Below, in pieces: positions 7,222 to 14,023 of a stretch of 16,298 nt of DNA (position 1 is its first letter; each line of letters starts with the position of its first letter). The notes beneath the pieces were generated by a model. The model was not told the DNA's origin, did not search any database, and saw nothing but the letters and a program-made list of their open reading frames with translations. The position numbers and the translations under genes were made by a program. The stretch is from the NCBI GenBank assembly GCA_027485535.1, contig JAIXQV010000217.1, forward strand, positions 1 to 16,298. The letters run 5' to 3'. This DNA is from Oxalobacteraceae bacterium (GTDB taxonomy: Bacteria; Pseudomonadota; Gammaproteobacteria; Burkholderiales; Burkholderiaceae_D).

Positions 7222-8304
7222 ATGACTGCGCGCTTTGGGCTGGCCTGCTATCTGGTGCTGGTGATCTATGCCAGTTGTTATCCATGGGCTGGCTGGCGCA
7301 GTAATGGTCTCGCGCCATGGATTTATCTGTTCGAGGGATTACCCCATTACTGGACCACATTTGATCTGATCACGAATGTGATCGGCTATGTGCCACTCGG
7401 CGCACTGATTGTGTTCGCGTTATATCCGCGTGTATCCGATAGGGCAGCGGTGCTGTGTGCGATCGCAAGCGGCGTTTTACTGGCGGTATTGCTGGAGTGT
7501 ATACAGAGCTACCTGCCTTCGCGCGTGCCGAGCATACTCGACCTGATCACGAACACCAGCGGTGTACTGATCGGTGCCATCGTAGGCCAAAAACTATCGG
7601 TACCTGTGCTCAAGCAAAGCCGTCTGCGCGCACTGAAATCGCATTGGTTCGGCGCACGATCTAGCGCTGGATTAATCGTCGTGGCGCTTTGGCCGCTGGC
7701 GCAGATATATCCGCAACCGTATTTATTTGGCCACGGACTCTGGCTACCGACGCTATCGGCCATGCTGTCGGATTGGTTGGATACGCCTGTCGATATCGGC
7801 AAACTACTCTGGCGCGATTTCAGTCTGGATATTGAGCACTTTCTGTTGGCAGAAATCGTGGTCACCGCGCTCGGCATGACAGCTGCCGTCCTCACCTTGC
7901 TGTGTCAAACACGGCGGCAAGCGCCGCGCGCTGTGCTGGCGATGGTTTTGCTTCTGGCCGCGACACTCACCAAAGCGCTGGCACACGCGGTGTTGTTCTC
8001 GCCTTCTGATGCGTTTGCCTGGCTGACCCCCTCTGCCGCCAGCGGATTGCTGGTTGGCGCGGTGATGCTTGCGGGCCTGTCTTTTGCACCGGTGGCGGCG
8101 CAACGACGTGCCGCTATTGTCGCCTTGCTGATCTGCCTATTGCTACTGAATACACTGCCGTCGAACCCTTATTTTCTTTCAACGCTGAGCGAATGGGTAC
8201 AGGGCAAATTCCTGAACTTCAACGGCGCAGCGCAGTTTTTATCTTTATTCTGGCCTGCGTTTGCGCTGTGGCTGCTGCTGCGACCGACACAGCGTCAGGC
8301 CTAG
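7222..8304 (+). CDS. VanZ-family multi-pass membrane protein
   Basis: A polytopic inner-membrane protein of about 360 residues. The first half is a VanZ-like domain. Numbering from the start chosen here, it has a first membrane helix at about 5-22, then FDLITNVIGYVPLG (D48, N52) and a helix, then LECIQSYLPSRVPSILD with E92, Q95, R101 and D107, and N111-TSG ahead of the next helix. These polar residues are the VanZ-family signature. The second half adds several more hydrophobic helices, about eight in all, and no known domain. I choose ATG 7222 because GAGG lies 5 bases upstream; ATG 7153 in the same frame would add 23 hydrophilic residues and lacks a ribosome site. Despite the name, most VanZ-like proteins have no proven link to glycopeptide resistance, and its function here is unknown. 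It diverges from birA. Confidence 0.82.
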   Translation: MTARFGLACYLVLVIYASCYPWAGWRSNGLAPWIYLFEGLPHYWTTFDLITNVIGYVPLGALIVFALYPRVSDRAAVLCAIASGVLLAVLLECIQSYLPSRVPSILDLITNTSGVLIGAIVGQKLSVPVLKQSRLRALKSHWFGARSSAGLIVVALWPLAQIYPQPYLFGHGLWLPTLSAMLSDWLDTPVDIGKLLWRDFSLDIEHFLLAEIVVTALGMTAAVLTLLCQTRRQAPRAVLAMVLLLAATLTKALAHAVLFSPSDAFAWLTPSAASGLLVGAVMLAGLSFAPVAAQRRAAIVALLICLLLLNTLPSNPYFLSTLSEWVQGKFLNFNGAAQFLSLFWPAFALWLLLRPTQRQA

Positions 8305-8348
8305 AGCGGTATCATGCGGGACCAAACCACCACATTTGCATCTTTGTC

Positions 8349-8663
8349 ATGAGCGATTCTTTTTACCAGCACCATGTGTTCATCTGTACCAACGTACGCG
8401 ACGATGGTCGGGCATGCTGCGCTGAGCGCGGCGCTCAGCGCGCGCAGGAACACGCCAAGCGCCGCGTCAAGGCACTCAATATGAACGGCCAAGGCAAAGT
8501 GCGTATCAACAAATCAGGTTGTCTTGATCGCTGCGAGGAAGGTCCGGTGATGGTGATCTACCCGGAAGCGGTCTGGTACACCTATGTCGACGAACATGAT
8601 GTCGACGAGATCATCGATTCGCATATCGTTGCGGGTAAGGTGGTCGAGCGTTTGAAAATCTAG
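8349..8663 (+). CDS. Thioredoxin-fold [2Fe-2S] ferredoxin
   Basis: A 104-residue small redox protein of the thioredoxin-like [2Fe-2S] family (the Clostridium pasteurianum / Aquifex type, also seen as the NuoE-like fold). Cysteines are C13 in VFICTN, C23 and C24 in RACCAE, and C58 and C62 in SGCLDRCEEGP. The pattern C-x10-C (or x11), then a long gap, then C-x3-C gives four cluster ligands plus one spare. Length is typical for the single-domain form. It should be a cytoplasmic electron carrier; the partner is not evident from the neighbours. It starts 44 bases after vanZ. A TATCAT box at 8310-8315 could be a -10 but lacks a -35, and no Shine-Dalgarno is visible before the ATG. A longer in-frame start at 8193 lies inside vanZ and is not supported. 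Confidence 0.9.
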   Translation: MSDSFYQHHVFICTNVRDDGRACCAERGAQRAQEHAKRRVKALNMNGQGKVRINKSGCLDRCEEGPVMVIYPEAVWYTYVDEHDVDEIIDSHIVAGKVVERLKI

Positions 8664-8671
8664 CCTTCATT

Positions 8672-8701
8672 ACACCGTGCTGTTTGTAAGATAAACGGTG
8701 T
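8672..8701. repeat. Inverted repeat before the hydrolase gene
   Basis: A 7-bp inverted repeat, acaccgt (8672-8678) and acggtgt (8695-8701), surrounds a 16-base AT-rich centre in the 50-base gap between the ferredoxin and hydrolase genes. It could be an operator or a weak 3' hairpin. No T tract follows. Confidence 0.4.
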
Positions 8702-8713
8702 GCCAGAACGACA

Positions 8714-9343
8714 ATGAACGCGCAGACACAATCATTCTCTCTCCCGGGTGTCGCCGGCAATATCGAGTGCAAGCTTGATCTACCGGCGCAAGCAGGGCCG
8801 CGAGGCGTAGCACTCATCGCACATCCGCATCCTTTGTACGGTGGCAGCATGGACAACAAGGTCGTGCAAACACTGGTGCGCGCTTTTCTTGCGCTTGGCT
8901 ACGTTTGCGCCCGTATGAATTTCCGTGGCGTGGGTGAGTCCGCAGGCTCGCATGACCACGGACTTGGTGAGACCGATGACCTGGCGCTGCTTCATGCGCA
9001 TATGGTGAAGATGTATCCGGGGCTACCTGTCGCCATGGGTGGGTTTTCTTTCGGTACTTTCGTATTGTCGCGACTGAATCAGCAGCTGGCGGAACAAGAC
9101 AAGGGCGCGGAGCGCTTAGTGTTAGTCGGTTGCGCCGCCGGCAAATGGGAACTCGCGCCGGTGCCCTCAGATACCCTACTGATTCATGGCGAGCAGGACG
9201 ACACCATTCCGCTTGCCGATGTGTTCGATTGGGCACGACCGCAGGACCTACCCGTGGTCGTGATTCCGGGCGCTGATCACTTTTTCCATCGCAAGCTTCA
9301 CCATATCAAGCAGATCGTGATTACTGCTTGGCGCTCAGCGTAA
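8714..9343 (+). CDS. Alpha/beta hydrolase of the short HPHPLYGG type
   Basis: A 209-residue alpha/beta-hydrolase without signal peptide, so presumably cytoplasmic. The oxyanion region is HPHPLYGGSMDNKVV at 37-51. The nucleophile elbow is GGFSFG with S112. The acid is D162 or D163 in HGEQDDTIP, and the base is H189 in GADHFFH. RMNFRGVGESAG at 67-78 is the conserved strand-turn after beta-3/4. This compact family is widespread in proteobacteria and usually annotated only as alpha/beta hydrolase or dienelactone-hydrolase-like; the substrate is unknown. It follows the ferredoxin by 50 bases on the same strand and precedes dacC, which appears to have its own promoter. No strong Shine-Dalgarno precedes the ATG. 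Confidence 0.9.
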   Translation: MNAQTQSFSLPGVAGNIECKLDLPAQAGPRGVALIAHPHPLYGGSMDNKVVQTLVRAFLALGYVCARMNFRGVGESAGSHDHGLGETDDLALLHAHMVKMYPGLPVAMGGFSFGTFVLSRLNQQLAEQDKGAERLVLVGCAAGKWELAPVPSDTLLIHGEQDDTIPLADVFDWARPQDLPVVVIPGADHFFHRKLHHIKQIVITAWRSA

Positions 9344-9379
9344 GTCTGCACAACACCATCGCCATTCAGCACAGAGCGC

Positions 9380-9385
9380 TATAAT
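9380..9385 (+). promoter_or_regulatory. Consensus -10 box upstream of dacC
   Basis: A perfect TATAAT lies 38 bases before the dacC ATG. The -35 position holds no good TTGACA match, so the promoter may be weak or activator-dependent. The predicted leader would carry a small hairpin, gcagca (9390-9395) and tgctgc (9400-9405), shortly after the start site. Confidence 0.5.
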
Positions 9386-9423
9386 CGGCGCAGCATTTTT
9401 GCTGCTGAAACCGTCTGCATTCA

Positions 9424-10572
9424 ATGAAAAATTTTCTGGCCGCCTGCGCCGCGCTGTGCCTGTTTGCCAACGCAGCTGCTCAATCGGTCGCACCTCCCAC
9501 GATCGCTGCCCGCTCATGGCTATTGATGGACGCGACCAGCGGCCAAATCCTTGCCGCGCATGAACCCGATATGCGGATCGAGCCCGCATCACTCACCAAA
9601 CTGATGACAGCGTATCTGGCTTTTTCAGCAGTCAGAGACAAACGCATCGACTTGCAACAGACGGTGAATGTTTCGGTGAATGCATGGAAGGTGGATGGCG
9701 ATAGCTCCAAGATGTTCATCGAGCCATCAACGCCAGTGCGGATACAAGATCTACTGTACGGACTGATCGTTCAATCAGGTAATGACGCAGCAATCACGCT
9801 GGCTGAGGCAATCGCTGGAAATGAGGCGAGGTTCGTCGAGCAAATGAATCGCACAGCGCTGAGTCTGGGTCTGAAAAACACCCGCTTCGCCAACCCGCAT
9901 GGCCTGCCGCACGCAGAAAATTACGCGACTGCACGCGACCTGTCGACGCTGGCAAATCGCTTGGTCATCGATTTTCCTGAGCTTTACAAAATCTATTCCA
10001 CCAAGAGCTTCACCTATAACAAGATCACGCAAGCCAACCGAAATCGACTGCTATGGCTGGATCCAACGGTTGATGGCGTCAAAACCGGCCACACACAGGC
10101 GGCGGGTTACTGCCTGATCGCCGCTGCCAAGCGACCGAACGGCGCACACGGTGATCGGCGCATGCTATCGGTGGTACTCGGTACGGTGTCGGATTCGGTG
10201 CGGGCACAAGAAAGCCAAAAGCTTCTGAACTGGGGCTTTGAGAATTTCGAAACCCACAAAATGTATAGCAAAGGCCAAGTCGTGCTCACGCCAACCGTAT
10301 GGAAAGGCACCATCAACGAATTGAAGCTTGGCTTTAATCGCGACGTGTATGTGACGCTGCCACAGGGTAGTCGTCCGAAAATCACTACACAAGTTGAGCG
10401 TACTGACCCCTTGGTTGCACCGATCGCCCAGTATGCGACAGTCGGTACGCTGAAGTTGCTGGCGAATGATCAAGTCGTCAACAGCGTGCCGCTGCTGGCG
10501 CTTGAGCCAGTGCCTACCGCAGGCATTATCGGCCGCACCACCGACACGCTACGGCTGCTGCTGCCCCATTAA
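9424..10572 (+). CDS. dacC: D-alanyl-D-alanine carboxypeptidase (PBP5/6 type)
   Basis: A 382-residue low-molecular-weight penicillin-binding protein that removes the terminal D-Ala from peptidoglycan stem pentapeptides. A signal peptide occupies residues 1 to about 20, with cleavage near ANAAA|QS. The S11 catalytic domain has all three motifs: S56-L-T-K59, S118-G-N120 and K220-T-G222. A C-terminal PBP5_C beta domain spans about 270-360. The protein ends with a short amphipathic tail (TDTLRLLLPH) that should hold it to the outer face of the inner membrane. It leads the dacC-ybeD-lipB-lipA cluster, the same order as E. coli dacA-ybeD-lipB-lipA. Whether to call it DacA, DacC or DacD cannot be settled from sequence alone. 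Confidence 0.95.
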   Translation: MKNFLAACAALCLFANAAAQSVAPPTIAARSWLLMDATSGQILAAHEPDMRIEPASLTKLMTAYLAFSAVRDKRIDLQQTVNVSVNAWKVDGDSSKMFIEPSTPVRIQDLLYGLIVQSGNDAAITLAEAIAGNEARFVEQMNRTALSLGLKNTRFANPHGLPHAENYATARDLSTLANRLVIDFPELYKIYSTKSFTYNKITQANRNRLLWLDPTVDGVKTGHTQAAGYCLIAAAKRPNGAHGDRRMLSVVLGTVSDSVRAQESQKLLNWGFENFETHKMYSKGQVVLTPTVWKGTINELKLGFNRDVYVTLPQGSRPKITTQVERTDPLVAPIAQYATVGTLKLLANDQVVNSVPLLALEPVPTAGIIGRTTDTLRLLLPH

Positions 10573-10587
10573 TCGCAGGACTGAACG

Positions 10588-10857
10588 ATGCCGCTACCCA
10601 GCGAAAGCCTGATTGAATATCCGAGCGATTTCCCAATCAAGATCATGGGCGTCATGCAGGACGACTTTGCGCAAACCATGGTTGAACTGGTTCAGCGCCA
10701 CGACCCCGACTTCCACGCCGGAAAAATGACGATGCGGCCCTCGTCCAAAGGCAACTATCTAGCGCTGACCGTAACCATACGCGCTACCAGTCGCGAGCAG
10801 CTCGATAATCTCTACCGTGCGCTATCGTCACACGCGATGGTCAAGGTGGTGCTGTAA
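10588..10857 (+). CDS. ybeD: DUF493 family protein YbeD
   Basis: An 89-residue cytoplasmic protein of the YbeD/DUF493 family, with an ACT-like ferredoxin fold in the E. coli member. Recognisable parts are the YPSDFPIKIMG start, the central MRPSSKGNYLALTVTIRA strand region, and the end LDNLYRALSSH followed by MVKVVL. Its function is not established; the linkage with lipB has led to proposals of a role in lipoate control. AGGA lies 7 bases before the ATG, one of the better ribosome sites in the window. It starts 15 bases after dacC and ends 5 bases before lipB, so the genes form one transcription unit. Confidence 0.93.
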   Translation: MPLPSESLIEYPSDFPIKIMGVMQDDFAQTMVELVQRHDPDFHAGKMTMRPSSKGNYLALTVTIRATSREQLDNLYRALSSHAMVKVVL

Positions 10858-10862
10858 GCCAC

Positions 10863-11498
10863 ATGCACGAGTTGATGATTCTGCAGCGAGGCGTCGAGCC
10901 TTACGAGCAGAGTTTCGCTGCCATGCGCGCCTTCACCGATACGCGTGACAGCAACACCCAGGACCAGTTGTGGCTGGTCGAGCATCCGCCGGTCTATACC
11001 CTTGGGCTGGGCGCAGACCCCGCCCATGTGATCGACGCACACCAAATTCCCATTGTTCAAACTGATCGCGGCGGCGAGGTCACCTACCACGGCCCCGGGC
11101 AGGCTATCGCGTACCTGTTGTTCGACCTGCGGCGCGATGGCCGGCGCCTGCTGCCGCGAGAGTTTGTTTACCGCATTGAGCAGGCAGTGATCGAGACGCT
11201 CGCCACGTATAATTGCGTCGGTGAGCGCAAGGCGGGCGCACCCGGAATTTACGTCGCAGACGGTGAGTTACGTGGCGCAAAAATCGCCGCGCTGGGCTTG
11301 AAGATACGTGCCAATGGCTGCACCTACCACGGCGTCTCTTTGAATGTCGCGATGGACTTGCAACCCTTTGAATGGATCAACCCCTGTGGCTATCCCGGCC
11401 TTGCGACGGTCGATCTGCGCAAGCTGGGTGTGCAAGCCTCACTGTCTGACGTGCAAGACCAACTAGCGCGCGCGCTCCAACAACAACTGATGCCTTGA
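10863..11498 (+). CDS. lipB: Octanoyl-[acyl-carrier-protein]:protein octanoyltransferase LipB
   Basis: A 211-residue transferase that moves octanoate from acyl-carrier protein to the lipoyl domains of 2-oxoacid dehydrogenases and the glycine cleavage H protein. The substrate pocket contains TDRGGEVTYHGPGQ at 67-80. K140 in RGAKIAALG and C175 in INPCGYPGL are the expected Lys/Cys catalytic pair (K135 and C169 in the E. coli enzyme). It starts 5 bases after ybeD and ends 3 bases before lipA, so it makes the octanoylated substrate that LipA then sulfurates. No lplA scavenging ligase is in the window. Length and motifs are complete. Confidence 0.97.
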   Translation: MHELMILQRGVEPYEQSFAAMRAFTDTRDSNTQDQLWLVEHPPVYTLGLGADPAHVIDAHQIPIVQTDRGGEVTYHGPGQAIAYLLFDLRRDGRRLLPREFVYRIEQAVIETLATYNCVGERKAGAPGIYVADGELRGAKIAALGLKIRANGCTYHGVSLNVAMDLQPFEWINPCGYPGLATVDLRKLGVQASLSDVQDQLARALQQQLMP

Positions 11499-11501
11499 GC
11501 C

Positions 11502-12473
11502 ATGTCTGATTCCGGCGATACCCTCGATACCCGCTACGACCCAAACCAAAAGCAGAAGGGTGCCGGTAAAACCGCGCGCATTCCCATCAAGATCGTACCC
11601 GCCGAGAAGCTGGCGAAACCCGATTGGATTCGCGTCAAGGCCGCCTCGCCGACCACGCGTTTTTATGAAATCAAGGACATCCTGCGCAAGAACCAGCTCG
11701 TCACGGTATGTGAAGAGGCGTCTTGCCCCAACATTGGTGAGTGCTTTGGCAAAGGTACCGCCACCTTCATGATCATGGGTGACAAGTGCACCCGTCGCTG
11801 CCCGTTTTGCGATGTTGGTCATGGACGTCCTGATCCGCTTGACGTCAACGAACCAGAAAATCTAGCGCGCACGATTGCGGCGTTAAAGTTGTCCTATGTG
11901 GTGATTACCTCAGTTGATCGAGATGATCTGCGCGACGGCGGTGCGGCACATTTTGTCGATTGCATACAGCGGGTTCGCGCACTTTCGCCGTCGACTCGCA
12001 TTGAGATTCTCACGCCTGATTTCCGCGGACGTATCGACCGCGCGCTCGAGATTTTGCAGGCGGCGCCGCCGGACGTCATGAACCACAACCTTGAAACCGT
12101 GCCTCGCCTCTACCGAGAAGCTCGACCGGGCTCGGATTACGCATACTCGCTTGAACTACTGAAGCGCTTCAAAGCCCTGTGTCCGGACGTACCGACCAAG
12201 TCCGGCCTGATGGTGGGTCTCGGTGAAACGGATGAAGAAATTCTTCAGGTGATGCGCGACCTGCGCGCGCATGATGTCGACATGCTGACCATCGGACAGT
12301 ACCTGATGCCTAGCGGTGACCATTTACCGGTACGACGCTATGTGCATCCGGATACCTTCAACATGTTCGAGCAAGAAGCCAAGAAAATGGGCTTTGTGCA
12401 CGCCGCGGTCGGCGCGATGGTGCGCAGCTCGTATCACGCGGATCAGCAAGCGCATCAAGCGGGTGTCGTTTAA
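11502..12473 (+). CDS. lipA: Lipoyl synthase LipA (radical SAM)
   Basis: A 323-residue radical SAM enzyme that inserts two sulfur atoms at C6 and C8 of protein-bound octanoyl groups. The auxiliary [4Fe-4S] cluster ligands are C70, C75 and C81 in the CX4CX5C motif (VCEEASCPNIGEC). The radical SAM cluster uses C96, C100 and C103 (KCTRRCPFC, CX3CX2C). The C-terminal RSSY at 308-311 supplies the serine that completes the auxiliary cluster. The N-terminal 35 residues are lysine-rich and poorly conserved in the family. The gene is the last of its operon; downstream lies the tandem-repeat block and no conventional T-tract terminator. Confidence 0.98.
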   Translation: MSDSGDTLDTRYDPNQKQKGAGKTARIPIKIVPAEKLAKPDWIRVKAASPTTRFYEIKDILRKNQLVTVCEEASCPNIGECFGKGTATFMIMGDKCTRRCPFCDVGHGRPDPLDVNEPENLARTIAALKLSYVVITSVDRDDLRDGGAAHFVDCIQRVRALSPSTRIEILTPDFRGRIDRALEILQAAPPDVMNHNLETVPRLYREARPGSDYAYSLELLKRFKALCPDVPTKSGLMVGLGETDEEILQVMRDLRAHDVDMLTIGQYLMPSGDHLPVRRYVHPDTFNMFEQEAKKMGFVHAAVGAMVRSSYHADQQAHQAGVV

Positions 12474-12488
12474 TACTTCGTTAGCCTT

Positions 12489-12720
12489 CGGCAAGGCACC
12501 GCCAATAAGGTCAGCGTCATTCGGCCTCGAGTCGCAAACCCGCTGCAAAGGTGACGATGGCTAGGCGGGGGAGCCGCAGACAGTACAAGACGTACGGCAA
12601 GGCGCCACCAACAAGGTCAGCATCATTCGGCCTCGGGTCGCAAACCCGCTGCAAAGGTGACGATGGCTAGGCGGGGGAGCCGCAGACAGTACAAGACGTA
12701 CGGCAAGGCACCACCAACAA
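12489..12720. repeat. 106-bp tandem repeat, two full units and a partial third
   Basis: Unit 1 is 12489-12594, unit 2 is 12595-12700, and a third copy breaks off after 20 bases at 12720. Units 1 and 2 differ at five positions, all transitions and all within the first 43 bases; the last 60 or so bases are identical. Each unit carries the 18-mer aaacccgctgcaaaggtg (12536-12553, 12642-12659) and the stretch agccgcagacagtacaa followed by a gtacgg. The block fills the gap between the convergent lipA and tlpA stops. I see no coding frame of its own: a frame open to 12564 is only the out-of-frame shadow of lipA. It resembles dispersed intergenic repeats that I recall from Neisseria and other betaproteobacteria. 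Confidence 0.95.
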
Positions 12721-12747
12721 CGCGAGCGGCACCTTTGCAGCGGGTTT
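12642..12747. repeat. 18-bp perfect inverted repeat spanning the repeat block and tlpA 3' end
   Basis: The arm aaacccgctgcaaaggtg at 12642-12659 (unit 2, also present at 12536-12553 in unit 1) is exactly the reverse complement of 12730-12747. The right arm overlaps two bases of the tlpA stop codon (12748-12746). The two arms enclose 70 bases. A transcript leaving tlpA could fold with either upstream-strand copy, forming an 18-bp stem. This may serve as 3' stabiliser or terminator for tlpA and lipA, or be the ends of a small palindromic element. Confidence 0.85.
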
Positions 12748-13273
12748 AGACGGAGAGTGCCTTTTCGATCAGCTTATGCAAACCCGCCTCATCAGGAATG
12801 CCGACAAAACGTTTCAGGATGGTGCCATCTTTGTCGATCAGAAAAGCGGTGGGTGTGAGCTGCACATCACCGAATGCTTTGGCATTACTGCCGTTGGTAT
12901 CTAGCGCCACGGTGAACGGAAGCTGCCGGGTCTCGGCATAGTTCTGGACATACTGCGGTGGGTCGTAGCTCATCGCGACGGCGACCATCTCAAAACCACG
13001 CTCGCGATATTTGTTGAAGGTGCCGACCATTTGCGGCATCTCGGCGATGCAGCTACCGCAGCTGGTTGCCCAAAAATTCACCAAGACCACCTTGCCGCGT
13101 AGCGATGTCGTCGTCAGCTGCTCACCTTTTAGCGTATTGAAAGTCGCGGTAGGTGCCTGCTCTCGTTTCAGCACGGACAGAGCAAGAAAAAGAACAACGC
13201 CGAGAATTGCAAGGATCGACATTGTTTGAATAATGGTCAGGCCGCCGATTCGACGCGGGAAATGCTTGGACAT
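12746..13273 (-). CDS. TlpA-like membrane-anchored thiol-disulfide oxidoreductase
   Basis: A 175-residue thioredoxin-like protein with an uncleaved N-terminal membrane helix at about residues 18-35, placing the redox domain in the periplasm. The active site is WATSCGSCIAEMP with C72 and C75 (CGSC), and the cis-proline loop is TPTAF with P141. This AhpC/TSA-Redoxin subgroup usually reduces apocytochrome c or other periplasmic thiols, receiving electrons from DsbD/CcdA. No cytochrome maturation gene is in the window, so the client is unknown. It lies 81 bases after dolP on the same strand, and a TATAAT at 13311-13306 suggests its own start. The stop codon abuts the repeat block. Confidence 0.92.
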   Translation of the reverse strand: MSKHFPRRIGGLTIIQTMSILAILGVVLFLALSVLKREQAPTATFNTLKGEQLTTTSLRGKVVLVNFWATSCGSCIAEMPQMVGTFNKYRERGFEMVAVAMSYDPPQYVQNYAETRQLPFTVALDTNGSNAKAFGDVQLTPTAFLIDKDGTILKRFVGIPDEAGLHKLIEKALSV

Positions 13274-13305
13274 AGGCTTATCCGGAAGAACGAGAATAGT
13301 CTGCC

Positions 13306-13346
13306 ATTATAGGCGCGCAGCCGGCGCTGGAACCACTCCGGCTGCG
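13306..13346 (-). promoter_or_regulatory. tlpA promoter candidate and adjoining hairpin
   Basis: On the minus strand a perfect TATAAT (13311-13306) lies 32 bases before the tlpA ATG. The -35 region is poor. A 9-bp inverted repeat, cgcagccgg (13316-13324) and ccggctgcg (13338-13346), sits 8 bases past the dolP stop and covers the -35 zone, so it may be a dolP 3' hairpin or an operator. No T tract follows it. Confidence 0.45.
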
Positions 13347-13354
13347 GGACCGGC

Positions 13355-14023
13355 TTACTTGGCTGGTGCCGAGGTGCGCGATTCTTCTGGGGCTTGCTTG
13401 GCTTTCATCTCGAGCAGCTCATCTTCGCTAATGTACTCGAACAGCTTGACCACTTTACGGATATTGCCAGCTGCATTACGTGCCACTTCAGCAGCCAGCT
13501 TGGCTTCGCGCTGGGTGACACGTCCCATCAGATAAACGACACCGCGGTCGGTGTGGATTTTGAAGGCGCTGATGTAAAGATCTTTGGTGTCGATAATGGA
13601 CGCCTTGACCTTGCTGGTGATCAGCAGATCTGAGGACCGTGCGCTTACGGTGGATACCGGCGCTACCTCGAGGTCATTTTCGATTTTTTTCAGATCACCC
13701 AAGGTGGCGATTTGCGCTTCAACCTCGGCTTTCATTTTTTCATCGGCGACTTCGCCGCTGAGTACCACCATGCGGTTATAGCTGGTGACGGCAACTCTCC
13801 CCTTATCGCCAGTAATCTTGCTGGCACGGCCCTCGCCCTTCAGCTCAAAGGTTTTGTCATCGGTTTGCACACCGAGCGTGCGGCGGTCTACCGCTGCCAT
13901 CGAGCCTACGGCGGTTGCACCTACCACCAGCGGTAAGCAGCCCTGCAGACTGGTGCACAGCACAGCGCAGAGTGCAAATCCGAGTAATGGACGGCGCAAA
14001 GCCGCTGATAGCACTAGTTTCAT
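13355..14023 (-). CDS. dolP: Dual-BON outer-membrane lipoprotein DolP (YraP)
   Basis: A 222-residue lipoprotein. The signal peptide ends in a lipobox, LQGC, with C29 as the lipidated residue. Residue 30 is Leu, not Asp, so no inner-membrane retention signal is seen and the outer membrane is expected. Two BON domains follow, at about 57-121 (GRVAVTSYNRMVVLSGEV in the first) and 132-198 (VVYLMGRVTQREA in the second). E. coli DolP supports outer-membrane integrity and binds anionic phospholipid at division sites through its second BON domain. The ATG overlaps the diaA stop as ATGA, and a strong GGAGGAG lies 7 bases upstream inside diaA. The charged C-terminal tail of about 20 residues is not part of either BON domain. 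Confidence 0.93.
   Translation of the reverse strand: MKLVLSAALRRPLLGFALCAVLCTSLQGCLPLVVGATAVGSMAAVDRRTLGVQTDDKTFELKGEGRASKITGDKGRVAVTSYNRMVVLSGEVADEKMKAEVEAQIATLGDLKKIENDLEVAPVSTVSARSSDLLITSKVKASIIDTKDLYISAFKIHTDRGVVYLMGRVTQREAKLAAEVARNAAGNIRKVVKLFEYISEDELLEMKAKQAPEESRTSAPAK

Noticed and set aside
7222..8304. VanZ as a glycopeptide-resistance determinant
   Set aside because: No vanA/H/X/Y/R/S gene is present, and VanZ-like domains are common in Gram-negative genomes with no resistance role known.
8193..8348. Longer ferredoxin reading from an upstream ATG
   Set aside because: The added 52 residues overlap the VanZ C-terminus in another frame and resemble no ferredoxin N-terminus; the ATG at 8349 gives the family length.
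12489..12720. CRISPR-like array
   Set aside because: The 106-bp units follow one another directly with no unique spacers, the unit is too long for a CRISPR repeat, and no cas gene is nearby.
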